From: Rhynchopus sp. YZ270_cl-10
Lineage: Eukaryota > Euglenozoa > Diplonemea > Diplonemida > Diplonemidae
DNA: 64,000 nt
Direction: 5' to 3'
Assembly (NCBI GenBank): GCA_964035575.1
Contig: OZ037900.1
Coordinates: forward strand, 62,001 to 126,000
Made by a program: the position numbers and the translations under genes. Shown one piece after another: positions 22,485-32,168 of the stretch (positions within the stretch are counted from its first letter, which is position 1; each line of letters starts with the position of its first letter). The notes under the pieces were generated by a model. The model saw nothing but the letters and a program-made list of their open reading frames with translations. It did no database searches and had not been told where the DNA came from.

Positions 22485-23573
22485 TCAAGACAGGTGTGAG
22501 ATGTCAACAATCTCAAAACAATCACCCCTGCCGTACATCACCACACCACCACAGCTACTGATTGCAAGACCGTAATTGGACTCGCCACCGTCACGGTGCA
22601 AGAGTTGCTTCCCTGTTGAGATGCACCACAACCACAATATACCGGAAGTGTAGAGAGCAACAGTGTCGTTGGACACAGCCGTATCACTACAGTCGTCTGA
22701 GTTGCTTCCAGAGTTGTCATCAAATACACATTCGCCTGTTTCAATGTTCCAGACACGCACACAGTTGTCCGTACATGCTGCAATGAAACGCTGGTTTGGT
22801 GACAGTGCTACATCACAAACTTTAGAAGTGCATGTCAGAACAAGCACCTCCACCCCTGTCGTGTAGTCCCAGATGGTGACATCTTTGCTGTTGTTATCAA
22901 ACATCGCCACCCTGTCGCCTGCCACAACCATAGCGCACAAGCACTCCGCAATGTGGTCCCATTCATGCACAACAACGCCTGTTGCAATGTCCCACACCTG
23001 CAAACCCTTCTTCTTGCAGTACGACAACAGCTTTGTTCCACAGGGAGACCATGCCGTGGCCTCCCTGTCATCACCTTCATCTCCAAAGGAGTGCTTCAAT
23101 GCACCTGTCTTCACGTCATGAACGTCAGCACACTGCGTGTCCTTGTTGATACATGAGATCCACTCACCGCACGGTGAGAATGCTGGGTTGAAAGCAAAGT
23201 CGCAAGGGAGGTGACACAAAAACTCGTGTGTTTCCGTGTCGAAGATGACCGTATCCTCATCACGGACCACTGCAAGGTACCTGTCACACGGGGAGAGTGT
23301 GAGCGAGTATGTGTCAACCGAAGGTATCACCCCAGGAGTGATGTTGGCACCAGTGCAGTACAGCTCAACGGCACATCCCTCATCCATCTCCGTGTCGCAG
23401 ATGCGCAAGTCGTCGTTGCCGATGTCGCCACCGCCTTTCATCCGCACACCAACACGCCGAGCACGTGGCACGCCAAGCTCCGCAAGAAGCTTCTTCTTCA
23501 CCTGTGCAAGGGTGGCGCTCCCGTCTACTTCTATCACACAGCTTGCAGACTCGAAGTGTCCTGTGATGTCCAT
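22485..23573 (-). CDS. Ubiquitin-like/WD40-repeat protein, copy 1
   Basis: 362 residues, intronless. Residues 1 to about 72 form a predicted ubiquitin-like domain starting MDITGHFESASCVIEV, with a helix around TLAQVKKKLLAELG and a strand CAVELYCTG. The remainder consists of WD40-type blades with motifs such as LSPCDRYLAV, WSPCGTKLLS, GLQVWDIATG, KDVTIWDYTTG and CVRVWNIETGE. About six blades can be counted, so the propeller may be closed by a degenerate seventh. Copy 2 lies immediately upstream. The function is unknown; the layout parallels the nearby Ub-like/ankyrin proteins. Confidence 0.85.
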   Translation of the reverse strand: MDITGHFESASCVIEVDGSATLAQVKKKLLAELGVPRARRVGVRMKGGGDIGNDDLRICDTEMDEGCAVELYCTGANITPGVIPSVDTYSLTLSPCDRYLAVVRDEDTVIFDTETHEFLCHLPCDFAFNPAFSPCGEWISCINKDTQCADVHDVKTGALKHSFGDEGDDREATAWSPCGTKLLSYCKKKGLQVWDIATGVVVHEWDHIAECLCAMVVAGDRVAMFDNNSKDVTIWDYTTGVEVLVLTCTSKVCDVALSPNQRFIAACTDNCVRVWNIETGECVFDDNSGSNSDDCSDTAVSNDTVALYTSGILWLWCISTGKQLLHRDGGESNYGLAISSCGGVVMYGRGDCFEIVDISHLS

Positions 23574-23740
23574 GTTCAGGGGGTGTCACTCTGTTCTGTG
23601 GGGGCAGGTGTATGAGGTATGGTGCTGTGGGGATGTTGACCAGAGAAATGGGTTGCTTTTTGTGATCCATATTCAGTGGGGTAACCTTTTCTGTAGGGAC
23701 AGCAGTGTGGGGAGGGCAGGAACAAGAGGGGTGGGGTGAC

Positions 23741-23800
23741 CAACTGTTCGTTTAGTACACCTGTTTTAAACACCCTTGTATTAAAAACCTGCCAACACTG
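23741..23800. mobile_element. 60-bp hAT-like remnant with TGGGGTGAC duplication
   Basis: Its right part is almost identical to the right end of the element at 33469-33648 (ACCTGTTTTAAACACCC...CCAACACTG). TGGGGTGAC flanks it on both sides (23732-23740 and 23801-23809). It is an internally deleted copy inserted upstream of WD40 copy 1. Confidence 0.65.
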
Positions 23801-23903
23801 TGGGGTGACATGTGCATTTTTCTTTACGTATCTTCCCGCGTGGATTTACCCAGGCAAGGTGCAGGAAAGGGAAGAAAAATTAGATTACGTTGTGGAAGTG
23901 GGT

Positions 23904-24995
23904 TCAAGACAGGTGTGAGATGTCAACAATCTCAACACCCGTATCCCCGCCGTACATCACCACACCACCACAGCTGCTGATCGCAAGGCCGTAATTGTAA
24001 CTGTTACCAACGCCATGGCGCAAGAGTTGCTTCCCTGTTGAGATGGACCACGCACAGAACATATGAGACGTGTAGACAGCAACAACGTCGTTCGACACAG
24101 TAACATTAGTCCAACCTTTTTCTGAGTTGCTTCCAGAGTTGTCATCAAATAGACATTCACCTGTTTCAATGTTCCAGACACGCACACAGATTCCCGAACA
24201 CGCTGCAATGAAACGCTGGTTTGGTGACAGTGCTACATATTTAACTATCAAAGGGCATGTCAGAACAAGCACCTCCACCCCTGTCGTGTAGTCCCAGATG
24301 GTGACATCTTTGCTGTTGTTGCCAAACATCGCCACCCTGTCGCCTGCCACAACCATGACGCACAAGCACTCCACAATGTGGCTCCATTCGTGCACAACAA
24401 CGCCTGTTGCAATGTCCCACACCTGCAAACCCTTCTTCTTGCAGCACGACAGCAGCTTTGTTCCACAGGGAGACCATGCCGTGACCAACATCTTATCACC
24501 TTCATCTCCAAGGGAGTGCTTCAATGCACCTGTCTTCACGTCATGAACTTCAGCACACAGCGTGTCCTTGTTGATACATGAGATCCACTCACTGCAAGGT
24601 GAGAATGCTGGGTTGAAAGACTGGCAAGGGAGGTGACACACGCACTCATATGTTTCCGTGTCGAAGATGACCATATCCCTACGGGCCACTGCAAGGTACC
24701 TGTCACAAGGGGAGAGTGTGAGGTCGTACGTATTCCCCGAACTTTGTATCACCCCAGGAGTGATGTTGGCACCAGTGCAGTACAGCTCAACGGCACATCC
24801 CTCATCCATCTCCGTGTCGCAGATGCGCAAGTCGTCGTTGCCGATGTCGCCACCGCCTTTCATCCGCACACCAACACGCCGAGCATGTGGCACGCCAAAC
24901 TCCGCAAGAAGCTTCCTCTTCACCTGTGCAAGGGTGGCGCTCCCGTCTACTTCTATCACACAGCTTGCAGATTCGAAGTGTCCTGTGATGTCCAT
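23904..24995 (-). CDS. Ubiquitin-like/WD40-repeat protein, copy 2
   Basis: 363 residues when started at the MDITGHF methionine matching copy 1. The frame is open upstream, but that sequence is the tail of a degenerate copy and not N-terminal. The Ub-like domain is nearly identical to copy 1. The propeller differs by scattered substitutions and small indels, for example around GSNSEKGWTN versus GSNSDDCSDT. The duplication includes about 100 bases of flanking DNA. Confidence 0.85.
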   Translation of the reverse strand: MDITGHFESASCVIEVDGSATLAQVKRKLLAEFGVPHARRVGVRMKGGGDIGNDDLRICDTEMDEGCAVELYCTGANITPGVIQSSGNTYDLTLSPCDRYLAVARRDMVIFDTETYECVCHLPCQSFNPAFSPCSEWISCINKDTLCAEVHDVKTGALKHSLGDEGDKMLVTAWSPCGTKLLSCCKKKGLQVWDIATGVVVHEWSHIVECLCVMVVAGDRVAMFGNNSKDVTIWDYTTGVEVLVLTCPLIVKYVALSPNQRFIAACSGICVRVWNIETGECLFDDNSGSNSEKGWTNVTVSNDVVAVYTSHMFCAWSISTGKQLLRHGVGNSYNYGLAISSCGGVVMYGGDTGVEIVDISHLS

Positions 24996-25059
24996 GTTCA
25001 GGGGGTGTAACTTTGTTCTGTGGGGACAGGTGTGTGGGGAGGGCAGGAAGAAGAGGCTA

Positions 25060-25146
25060 ATGGCCACCATCTCATCACAATCATCCCTGCCGTGCATCAC
25101 CACACCACCACACCTACTGATTACAACACCGAAAGATTCATGGAAC
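25060..25146 (-). pseudogene. Remnant of a third WD40 copy (C-terminal end)
   Basis: The minus strand reads SFGVVISRCGGVVMHGRDDC..., clearly related to the last blade of both WD40 genes (YGLAISSCGGVVMYG...). No upstream blades are preserved. It is followed by the same GGGGAGGGCAGGAAG block found beside copies 1 and 2. The tandem array therefore once had at least three units. Confidence 0.7.
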
Positions 25147-25388
25147 GAACGATGGACATGGTCAAAAAAGAAGCGGTGCACATCGGGTGTTGGTGGTATT
25201 TTGTGATACCTGGGGTGTCTTGAAAATAACAAAAAAAGGGCATGTACTTTTTGAGCTTTTGGGTTTGGTGTAGTTTTTTTGGTGACGACTGAAGTCTCCC
25301 AGAACCGCAAGTGTGTTCAAAATGCTTTGTTCCTATTTCCTCGTTCATTTCAGGAGGTGACAAAAAAATACAGAACACTGTATTCCCT

Positions 25389-26684
25389 TTATTTGAGTCG
25401 TCGTTTTTGCCTGGGTTTGCCTGCATCCACCTCCTCCTCCCCTTCCCGCTTTTTTTCTTGCTTCCTCAACTCACTGAACGTTCTTTGCAGGTATTTCAGG
25501 CATTCTGAGTTGAAGGGGCTTTTCTCTGCGACCTTCGCTGGGGTCTCCCCACAGTCGTTCCTCGCCATGTGGCAGGCTGGATGCCAGGAATCGGTTACTG
25601 ATGCGAGCGCGCCGCACTGCGCCGCACGGTGCAGGGGTGTGTCTCCGTTTTTATCACGCGCCAGGAAATCCGCGCCACGTGCCCTCAGGAGACGTGCTAT
25701 CTGCACCAGCCCGCCTCCTGCAGCAATATGCAAAGGTGTGCTCCCGTCAGATGCACAGCGTAGGTTCACATCGGCCCCTGCCTCATCAATCAACAACCTG
25801 AAGGCACGGTACGCACACCCCGCAGACGCAAGCCCCAACACCGACCCCTCTGCACACACCGTACTCAACCCTGTTCCACATGCCTCCACCAGCACCTCTA
25901 TCACATTCATATGTCCCTTCATCAGCGCATAGCACAACGGTGTGTTCCCTGCAGGGGTACACGCATTTGCAAGCCCAGGCTCCTTTGCAATAATGTCACG
26001 CAACACGGTATGCGCGCCTTCCGCAGCGCATTCATGCACCCTAGATAGGGTACGGCCCCCTTCCTCTTCTGCACCAAAACTTTGCAGCAGACGATACAGG
26101 AACATATCCCCCACCACCTCCGCCTCATACAGCGCTGTGTGGTCCACCACCCCACCATACGAGACGAGAGCCTCCACCACTCTATCATCCCCATGCCGTA
26201 CAGCACACTGCATTGGTGTGTAGCCCTCTAACGCCGGAAGATTTGGGTCTGCCCCATGCTCGAGCAACAACAGAACGACAGGGAGATGCGTGATTCCACA
26301 GCAAAGGGGAGACCCCAGGTCGACATCTGCGCCTGCAGAGAGAAGCAAGGAAAGGCAAGTGATGTCGCCAGACTGCGCAGAAAGGGTGGTCGAGGTGTTG
26401 CCGTTGGTCTGGAGGAGGTTCACCTTCGCGCCATGAGCGAGGAGTGTCGAGATGCACGAAGCCGAGCAGGCAACCGCAGCGCATGACAGAGGGGTGTTGA
26501 CTCCAAGCCAGTCGCGTTGGTCCACGCAGGCACCATGTTCAAGAAGCACTGCCACACACCCTGCCTGCCCTTCCCCTGCCGCCATCGCCAACGCATCATC
26601 ATCAAAAGACACACCAGACTTCAAAACACCCGACAAACCCTCTGCATCACCGCTTCCTATAGCGGTAAACAGATCTGTGTGCAT
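25389..26684 (-). CDS. Ankyrin-repeat protein with basic C-terminus
   Basis: 431 residues, intronless, starting MHTDLFTAIGSGDAEGL. It is made almost entirely of ankyrin repeats: TPLSCAAVACSASCISTLLA, ALEGYTPMQCAVRHGDDRVV, NTPLCYALMKGHMNVIEVLV, STPLHIAAGGGLVQIARLLR and DTPLHRAAQCG are clear. The end (KQEKKREGEEE...PRQKRRLK) is highly charged and could act as a nuclear signal. It lacks the Ub-like N-terminus of the neighbouring ankyrin pair. Function unknown. It is the last gene before the repeat-rich region. Confidence 0.9.
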   Translation of the reverse strand: MHTDLFTAIGSGDAEGLSGVLKSGVSFDDDALAMAAGEGQAGCVAVLLEHGACVDQRDWLGVNTPLSCAAVACSASCISTLLAHGAKVNLLQTNGNTSTTLSAQSGDITCLSLLLSAGADVDLGSPLCCGITHLPVVLLLLEHGADPNLPALEGYTPMQCAVRHGDDRVVEALVSYGGVVDHTALYEAEVVGDMFLYRLLQSFGAEEEGGRTLSRVHECAAEGAHTVLRDIIAKEPGLANACTPAGNTPLCYALMKGHMNVIEVLVEACGTGLSTVCAEGSVLGLASAGCAYRAFRLLIDEAGADVNLRCASDGSTPLHIAAGGGLVQIARLLRARGADFLARDKNGDTPLHRAAQCGALASVTDSWHPACHMARNDCGETPAKVAEKSPFNSECLKYLQRTFSELRKQEKKREGEEEVDAGKPRQKRRLK

Positions 26685-27689
26685 TTTGCAGCTATTTTAC
26701 TTCTAATTCTGCGTTTAGGAAATTTGACTACATGCGCTTTTTTTACCTCTTTTGTCAGATCAGCCAGAGAGGAACTTTTTTTTGCAGCTGGGGGGTAATT
26801 TTTTTGTGTGTATACCCCAAGACTTCCCCCCTGCAGAGTGGATGAAATGAGATAAGATGGGAGGATGCGCTCTGCCCTGTTCACTCGCCGTTACTAGGAG
26901 CATCGCTGTTGCTTTCTTTTTCCTGCGCTGAGTGATATGCTTAAGTTCAGCGCGTAGATCTGCAACTGCTTGGTCAGTTGGGGGGTAAGAAAAAAGGTGA
27001 TAAGGGGAGGAGGATGGGTATGAGGGCTTTTTTTGGGGGTGAACATAGGTTAACTTATTATTCAGGGGTTAAAGGGACGTCGGGGGCGAGAGAGAGAGAG
27101 AGAGGAGAAAAGAAAGAAGGAAAAAAAACGAATAAGATGAATAACGAACGCGGTACACATCTAGATTATTTTTTTTTTGAAATTTTGAAAAAAAAATAAA
27201 AATAAGGTGAACCTAAAAGCCTCACTGTGCTGTAGGTCACCTTAAAGAAAGCTTGGGCGGTGCTGAAGAAAGACTATAGAGATGAGTCCGACTGTCGAAG
27301 AAAAAAAAATGAAGTTATTGAAAATGCAGACACACCTCCGACTGACCCGCGATGCCAGCCCTGGATGAAAGCACAAAAAAAAAAATGCAAAACAGCGGTG
27401 TGATGGCGTGCTGACAAAAAAAAAATAATCAAAATTCGGATATGTTCGTAAAAAAAAACTGTTGGGAAGGTGATCCGAAAGGCCCTCGCAGTATGTGCCT
27501 TAGTCAAATATTGGAATTTTTAGATAATTTTCCCTTTTTAGAAAAAAAAGGGAAAATTTGAGAGATGCATACGTGCCTCGCTGCTTTAGCCCATCATAAA
27601 AGGAAAAGAAACCCTTAGAGAGTGGGAAAACGGATTGTTTTTAGAATTGCATCAAAAAATTGTTTTTTTTTTTTTTTTTGCATTTTCGG
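26685..27689. other. Repeat-rich, gene-free region
   Basis: Long A/T runs and a GA-rich stretch near 27085. A dispersed 40-bp hairpin lies at 27204-27243. No coding sequence is supported on either strand. Confidence 0.6.
27204..27243. repeat. Dispersed short hairpin repeat
   Basis: AAGGTGAACCTAAAAGCC... ends GGTCACCTT, forming a small palindrome. Related copies occur near 11228, 28554, 44700, 52656, 57320, 58292, 58362, 59338 and 59590, all between genes. Confidence 0.55.
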
Positions 27690-28455
27690 CAGGGTTTTAT
27701 CTTGAAAAAACATTTTAAAATTCTACCCGGTCTACCCGGTCTGGCAAAAAAGTGGTCAAAAAAATTTTTCGCCTCCGGCGAAAATGTCCCGGTAAACCGT
27801 TAAAATTGCTGCATTCACTCGCATATTGCATGTCATCTCACGTTCCCCACCTTTGCGGAATAAGCAAAAAAAATCATGTCAGGTCGGTAGCGTGCGGACG
27901 TTTCCTCGTATAGACATCTACAAAAAGAAACGGCAGTCATGGCAAAGGTTCCTGGCGAAGCCACGGTACGCAACATTTCTAAAAAAAATGTTGACATCAA
28001 ATGGCACTGTCGTTGGTCATTATCGTCAGTTCCCGTAAATGTTACTTCCATATTTTGCTGAACGAAAGTTTTGGCGAAGCCACGGTACGCAACATTTCAA
28101 AATATTGTGCTTAAAATTGCACATTTTACAGCCAAACTATGTCATGGGTGGGTTGCAATCTTGCGCCGCAGGCGCACGGTACGCTACTTTTTTCCTTTCG
28201 CCATGCATGCTTCCTTTTCCTTCGGCGTTTGACCAATTGGGTCGCGTTCTGGCTGTGACGGGGTCACTTTGTTCATGAGGCCAGTTCTGGTCACTCTTAG
28301 AGGTTTGTGTGAGGTACCCCCAAGATATATCATTTTGCTTTTTTTTTTGGCCTGGCCGGGTGGTTATTTTTTTTTTTTTCCCAGACCGGGTAAATATTTT
28401 TTTTTTTATTTTACCCGGTCTAGGGACCACTAACATATAAGGAGATAAAACCCTG
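27690..28455. mobile_element. Non-autonomous hAT-like element, 766 bp
   Basis: The ends are CAGGGTTTTATCT and its complement. A perfect 8-bp duplication, ATTTTCGG, flanks the element (27682-27689 and 28456-28463). CAGGG-type ends and 8-bp duplications are typical of hAT elements. The interior has ACCCGGTCT repeats near both ends and two copies of a GCGAAGCCACGGTACGCAAC block (about 27955 and 28073), with no transposase frame. Confidence 0.85.
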
Positions 28456-29246
28456 ATTTTCGGTTTGATGCCCGCAATGTGTGCACAGATGTCAGAACAA
28501 CACGCACATCAATTCTATATGGGCAACAAAAAGAAAAGCGTTGAAGATGAACCTAAAGCCTCTCGTGTGCTTAGTCACCTTTTATCACAATCGTTATAAC
28601 GTTATATCGCACAGCTTTCAGTTGACTACTGTGTCTGGAATTGCACAAAACAAAATAGTTGATGACATACAATGCCAGCCATCCGGATGAAAGCACAAAA
28701 AAATTGCAATAAAAAACCTGACCCCCCACAGAATCATAACCAATTAAAGGCGGGGACAGACTCGGGCGCATGAAGTACGCAGTGTGCGTTGTGTGCAGAG
28801 AATAAAGCCAAACAAAAGCTTGAAAAGAAGATGCACAAACTTCCACCAAAAACGGTCTGTGGTGAGATGTGTACGAAAAAAATATGGGTTGTCTGTGCAA
28901 AACAACAGCTTTTTTGGAAAAGAATGGGGATATTACGTCGCGTGTGTTTTGTCAGTGTTGAAGAATTCGGGGACTACGTCATGGTTTTGTAGTCAGTCTG
29001 AGTCATGGCTGATTTTTCGGCCAGGCCGAGGATCGGACACTTCTCGCACTGCTCTCACTCTCCTCTTGCACTGAGTGTGAGATGCGCCAGAGGGGTGCGA
29101 GATGAGTCAGTCTGACTCACACTGCACTACAACCCATGCTAAATCTACAGATCAGAGAAGATGTTAGAGAAAGTGCAAAAAAAAACACCTCGCCAGACAC
29201 CGGCGGACGCAAAGGCACTACACCTCTAGACATATTAGTTATATAC
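28456..29246. other. Gene-free, short repeats
   Basis: Holds a dispersed hairpin at 28554-28581. It also holds a GATGCCAGCC..GGATG..AAGCAC block near 28670, shared with about 27350 and 49812. An imperfect inverted repeat built on GTCAGTCTGAGTCA lies at about 28988-29129. No gene is supported. Confidence 0.5.
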
Positions 29247-29389
29247 TCCAGGGAGAAATTGAAGCTTTTTTTCCCCGAGGGGGGTGCAACTCCCAAGGAT
29301 GTGTATTTCCCGAGCCGAAGGCGAGGGAAATACGAATCCGAGGGAGTTGGCACCCCCCAAGGGGAAAAATCTTCAATTTCTCCCAGGAG
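29247..29389. repeat. 143-bp near-perfect hairpin
   Basis: CTCCAGGGAGAAATTGAAG pairs with CTTCAATTTCTCCCAGGAG. The stem continues inward through CCCC, GGGGTGCAACTCCC, GGA and TATTTCCC blocks to a small AGCC/GGC loop. It abuts the inverted-repeat element that starts at 29397. Confidence 0.75.
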
Positions 29390-29396
29390 TTTGTAA

Positions 29397-30200
29397 TTTT
29401 ATTGCCTCCAAATAGTGCCGAAAGCCAAAATTTTAGGGGGTTTTGACCCACCGCGTGTGCACATCTGTTGGTGGGTGCTTGGGGTGCCGTACAAAAAGAA
29501 ATGAAGCCGAAAACTAGGAGAGGAGGGTCTTTTTGTATGTCTGAATACTTTTGTTAGTGTTTTTTGTTGAGACGGCTGAAGTAACTCCAGATGGTGTTGA
29601 CTTCAATTTCCGTTCTTTGTGCAAGTGATCGAAGTAGCGGTGTAATCTTCTCACGTGGCTTGCGGGACTTGATCTTCGACAATTTCAGAAATCCTTGCAA
29701 AGCGATGTCATGGGTTTCTTTTGTGGGCGCCTTCTTCTGAGCATCCTCATAGATATCTGTGGCCTGCTTCTTGGTAGTCCTTGGCATGATCTTGTGGTTT
29801 TGACGTTAAAATCCCTCTGGGAAGTTTTTTGGGTGGAAAAAAACCTCAAAAACGCGTTTTAGACCCCTAGAAAGGCTCAAAACTGCTCAATTCTTGCTGG
29901 AATTGCAAAATTGGGCACTTTTAGGGGTGTGACCAAAAAAATTTTCGAGAGTCTAGTTAGTACGGAGGCGCACCTTAGAAGGCAAAAAATCAAAAAAACA
30001 GCAGGGAAAAATAGACTTTTTATTCCCTGCCCCTTTTTAGCTGGGGTTCCCGGCTATTTACTATTTATTCCCTGCTCAAATTTACTTTTTTTCCCTCACC
30101 CCAGCCATTTACGGCTAAAAAATGCAGGGAAAAAAACCTACTTTATTTCCTGCCCCCCTAAAGCATTTTGGCTTGAGGCACAATATTTGGAGGCAATAAA
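29397..30200. mobile_element. 804-bp inverted-repeat element with small ORF
   Basis: The left end, TTTTATTGCCTCCAAATA..GCCAAAA..TTTAGGGGG, and the complement of the right end match over about 50 bases with a few gaps. It encloses a 77-residue frame, a GCAGGGAAAAA-rich right half and, near 29850-29985, a short element related to 32871-33002. No clear target duplication is seen. Confidence 0.65.
29554..29787 (-). CDS. Small basic protein of unknown function inside a repeat element
   Basis: 77 residues starting MPRTTKKQATDIYEDA, predicted largely helical and rich in Lys/Arg (KLSKIKSRKPREK), ending NTIWSYFSRLNKKH. Composition and helical spacing look coding rather than random, and it is the only sizeable frame within the 29397-30200 element. 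It could be a DNA-binding or accessory protein of the element. No family is recognised. Confidence 0.45.
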   Translation of the reverse strand: MPRTTKKQATDIYEDAQKKAPTKETHDIALQGFLKLSKIKSRKPREKITPLLRSLAQRTEIEVNTIWSYFSRLNKKH

Positions 30201-30503
30201 ATATTATCAAAAAAGACTTCTCACGATCGATATGCGCTGAAAAACTGCTGGGACTAGAAATGGGAGTTCCTCTCGTACCCTACTCCGTTTGTTTCTATTT
30301 TCGTTCTTTTTTTTGGACGAATGAAAAGGGGTCCTGGGGGGTGGATGTCGAATGCCTCAAAACAGAAGCAAGCCATCCATTAAGAAAGAGAGAGAAAAAA
30401 CACACCTGATAGAATGGCATTAGGCCAGTGGAGAGAGAGGGGTGAGAAAGGGGGAGGTCCACTCATCTATTTCAAGTTGAAAAAAAAAAAAGAGTTGAAA
30501 AGC

Positions 30504-30639
30504 TGGTGCTCCTGAAACAAAAAATACCAAGTACGCAACAAGTACGCAATATAGGGTATTCCTGTATTTTTTTTTTCCGTGCACAAAGTGCGCAACAAGT
30601 ACGCAGCAAGTACGCAAAATGGGGTTTTCAGGAGCACCA
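30504..30639. mobile_element. 136-bp MITE, copy 1
   Basis: TGGTGCTCCTGAAAC at the left pairs with GTTTTCAGGAGCACCA at the right. The interior repeats CAAGTACGCAA on both sides of a GGGTATTCCTGTATTTTT core. A second, longer copy lies at the right end of the window (63775-63938). Confidence 0.7.
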
Positions 30640-31023
30640 AAAGTGCAAAAAAAAAAAACACATCGCCCGTTCCTCTTGTTTTTTTTGTTCCAGGGAATCA
30701 GGCGCTTTTTCGTTTCGTTCACTATAGTGCAATTGTGAAGGGTGCTACGCACACTTTCGTTTGGCCAAAGTAAGGGTGATCGAAGGTGGTTGAAAACGTG
30801 CAAACACCTCTGTAGATATGGCACCTGAAAGCGTACGCACCTTTCGCAAAGAATATGAGCAACACAACGCACACAACAAGGTGGTTGTGGGGTAATGGTT
30901 TGTACAGGGGCTATATATAGGGGCTAGAAACGGAGAGGGAAAACCTGGTCAAGCCTGACCAGGTTTTCACAAGAATCCTGGTCAGAACACAAAAAAAAAA
31001 AAAAAAAAAAAAATGATACTTCT

Positions 31024-31168
31024 TGGTGTGATCACCCAAACGGATTCTCCGTGGTTCCCCCGTGGTTCCCCCGAAGGTGCTCCGCAAATCTTAATATAGC
31101 CCGAAACAGTTCTCCGTGGTTCCCCCGTGGTTCTTCCGTGGGTTGTCCGTACCCCCTGAATCACACCA
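31024..31168. mobile_element. 145-bp MITE with CTTCT duplication
   Basis: The ends are TGGTGTGAT...ATCACACCA. CTTCT flanks both sides (31019-31023, 31169-31173). The interior repeats CTCCGTGGTTCCCCCGTGG. A shorter copy with an independent 5-bp duplication lies at 54457-54525. Confidence 0.8.
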
Positions 31169-32027
31169 CTTCTGGTGCCTGCCGTTTCTTTTTGTACTGA
31201 GGTGTTAATTTCGCCTGATGCACTTCTCAATGAAAGTACCGAATTCCGCAGTTGGATAACCGAAGGAATTCTCGGGTGTCTGCGTCACGTAGAGGCGTTT
31301 CTTGGCGTTTTTGGTACCTTCAGATTCACTCATCATCAAATCTACATTTCGCCTCCGCAGGACCCAACTTGAGCTGGATACCATGCGCGCGAAGCGCCCG
31401 GGCACAACGAGGATTTGACCAGGATTCAAAGAAAAGCTCCAAAACCTATAGAAGCCCTAGGGTTGTTTCAGTTTGTCAAAAAAAAAGAGAGAATGTTGAA
31501 AGTGTGCTAACGCCTCACCGTGCATCGGCGGACGCAGGCACTGAAGAAAAGGTGAACCTAACAAAATAGGGGTCCAAAAACTTGAGAATGTATCCTACAC
31601 GTACACATCCTTTTTAGAAAAAGCAGGGATCGTCCAAGCGAGACAGAGCAACGGTGTCAAAATCACGTTTTTCGCAAAGCTGTAAACACTGTGCCCAAAA
31701 AAAAAACCATATAAAACTTCCATCAAAAATTTCGGCCGGGGGTGGTTGCGGCCGACTGCCTGGGCAAGTATACAGAGGACAGCGCGTTTTCGAGACAGAA
31801 AATATCACACAACAAAGAATGCAAAAAGAACACAAATGCATTTGTGATCACCTTGTGTGTGATCAGCCCACGCATCGTTTTCTGCTATTTTATTTTATTT
31901 TATTTTTGGGTAAATTGCGATAACACGTATACTTTTTTTTTCGATTTGCGATAACACGTACACAAAAAGTATACGTGTTATCGCGAAAAAGTGTACGTGT
32001 TTTCGCGAACAAAAACGTACGTGTTTT

Positions 32028-32168
32028 CCCAGGTACCCAGGTACCCAGGTACCCAGGTACCCAGGTACCCAGGTACCCAGGTACCCAGGTACCCAGGTAC
32101 CCAGGTACCCAGGTACCCAGGTACCCAGGTACCCAGGTACCCAGGTACCCAGGTACCTGGGTACCTGG
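32028..32168. repeat. 8-bp satellite AGGTACCC, about 17 units
   Basis: Nearly perfect tandem copies of a unit containing the palindrome GGTACC, ending in CCTGGGTACCTGG so that the array closes on itself as an inverted repeat. Because the unit is largely self-complementary, either strand can fold. Degenerate units occur near 10081-10142 and 32590-32610. Confidence 0.95.

Noticed and set aside
31205-31429. Minus frame with TQTPENSFGYPTAEFGTF
   Set aside because: Looks mildly coding but is short, isolated among repeats and matches nothing I recognise. I did not call it a gene.
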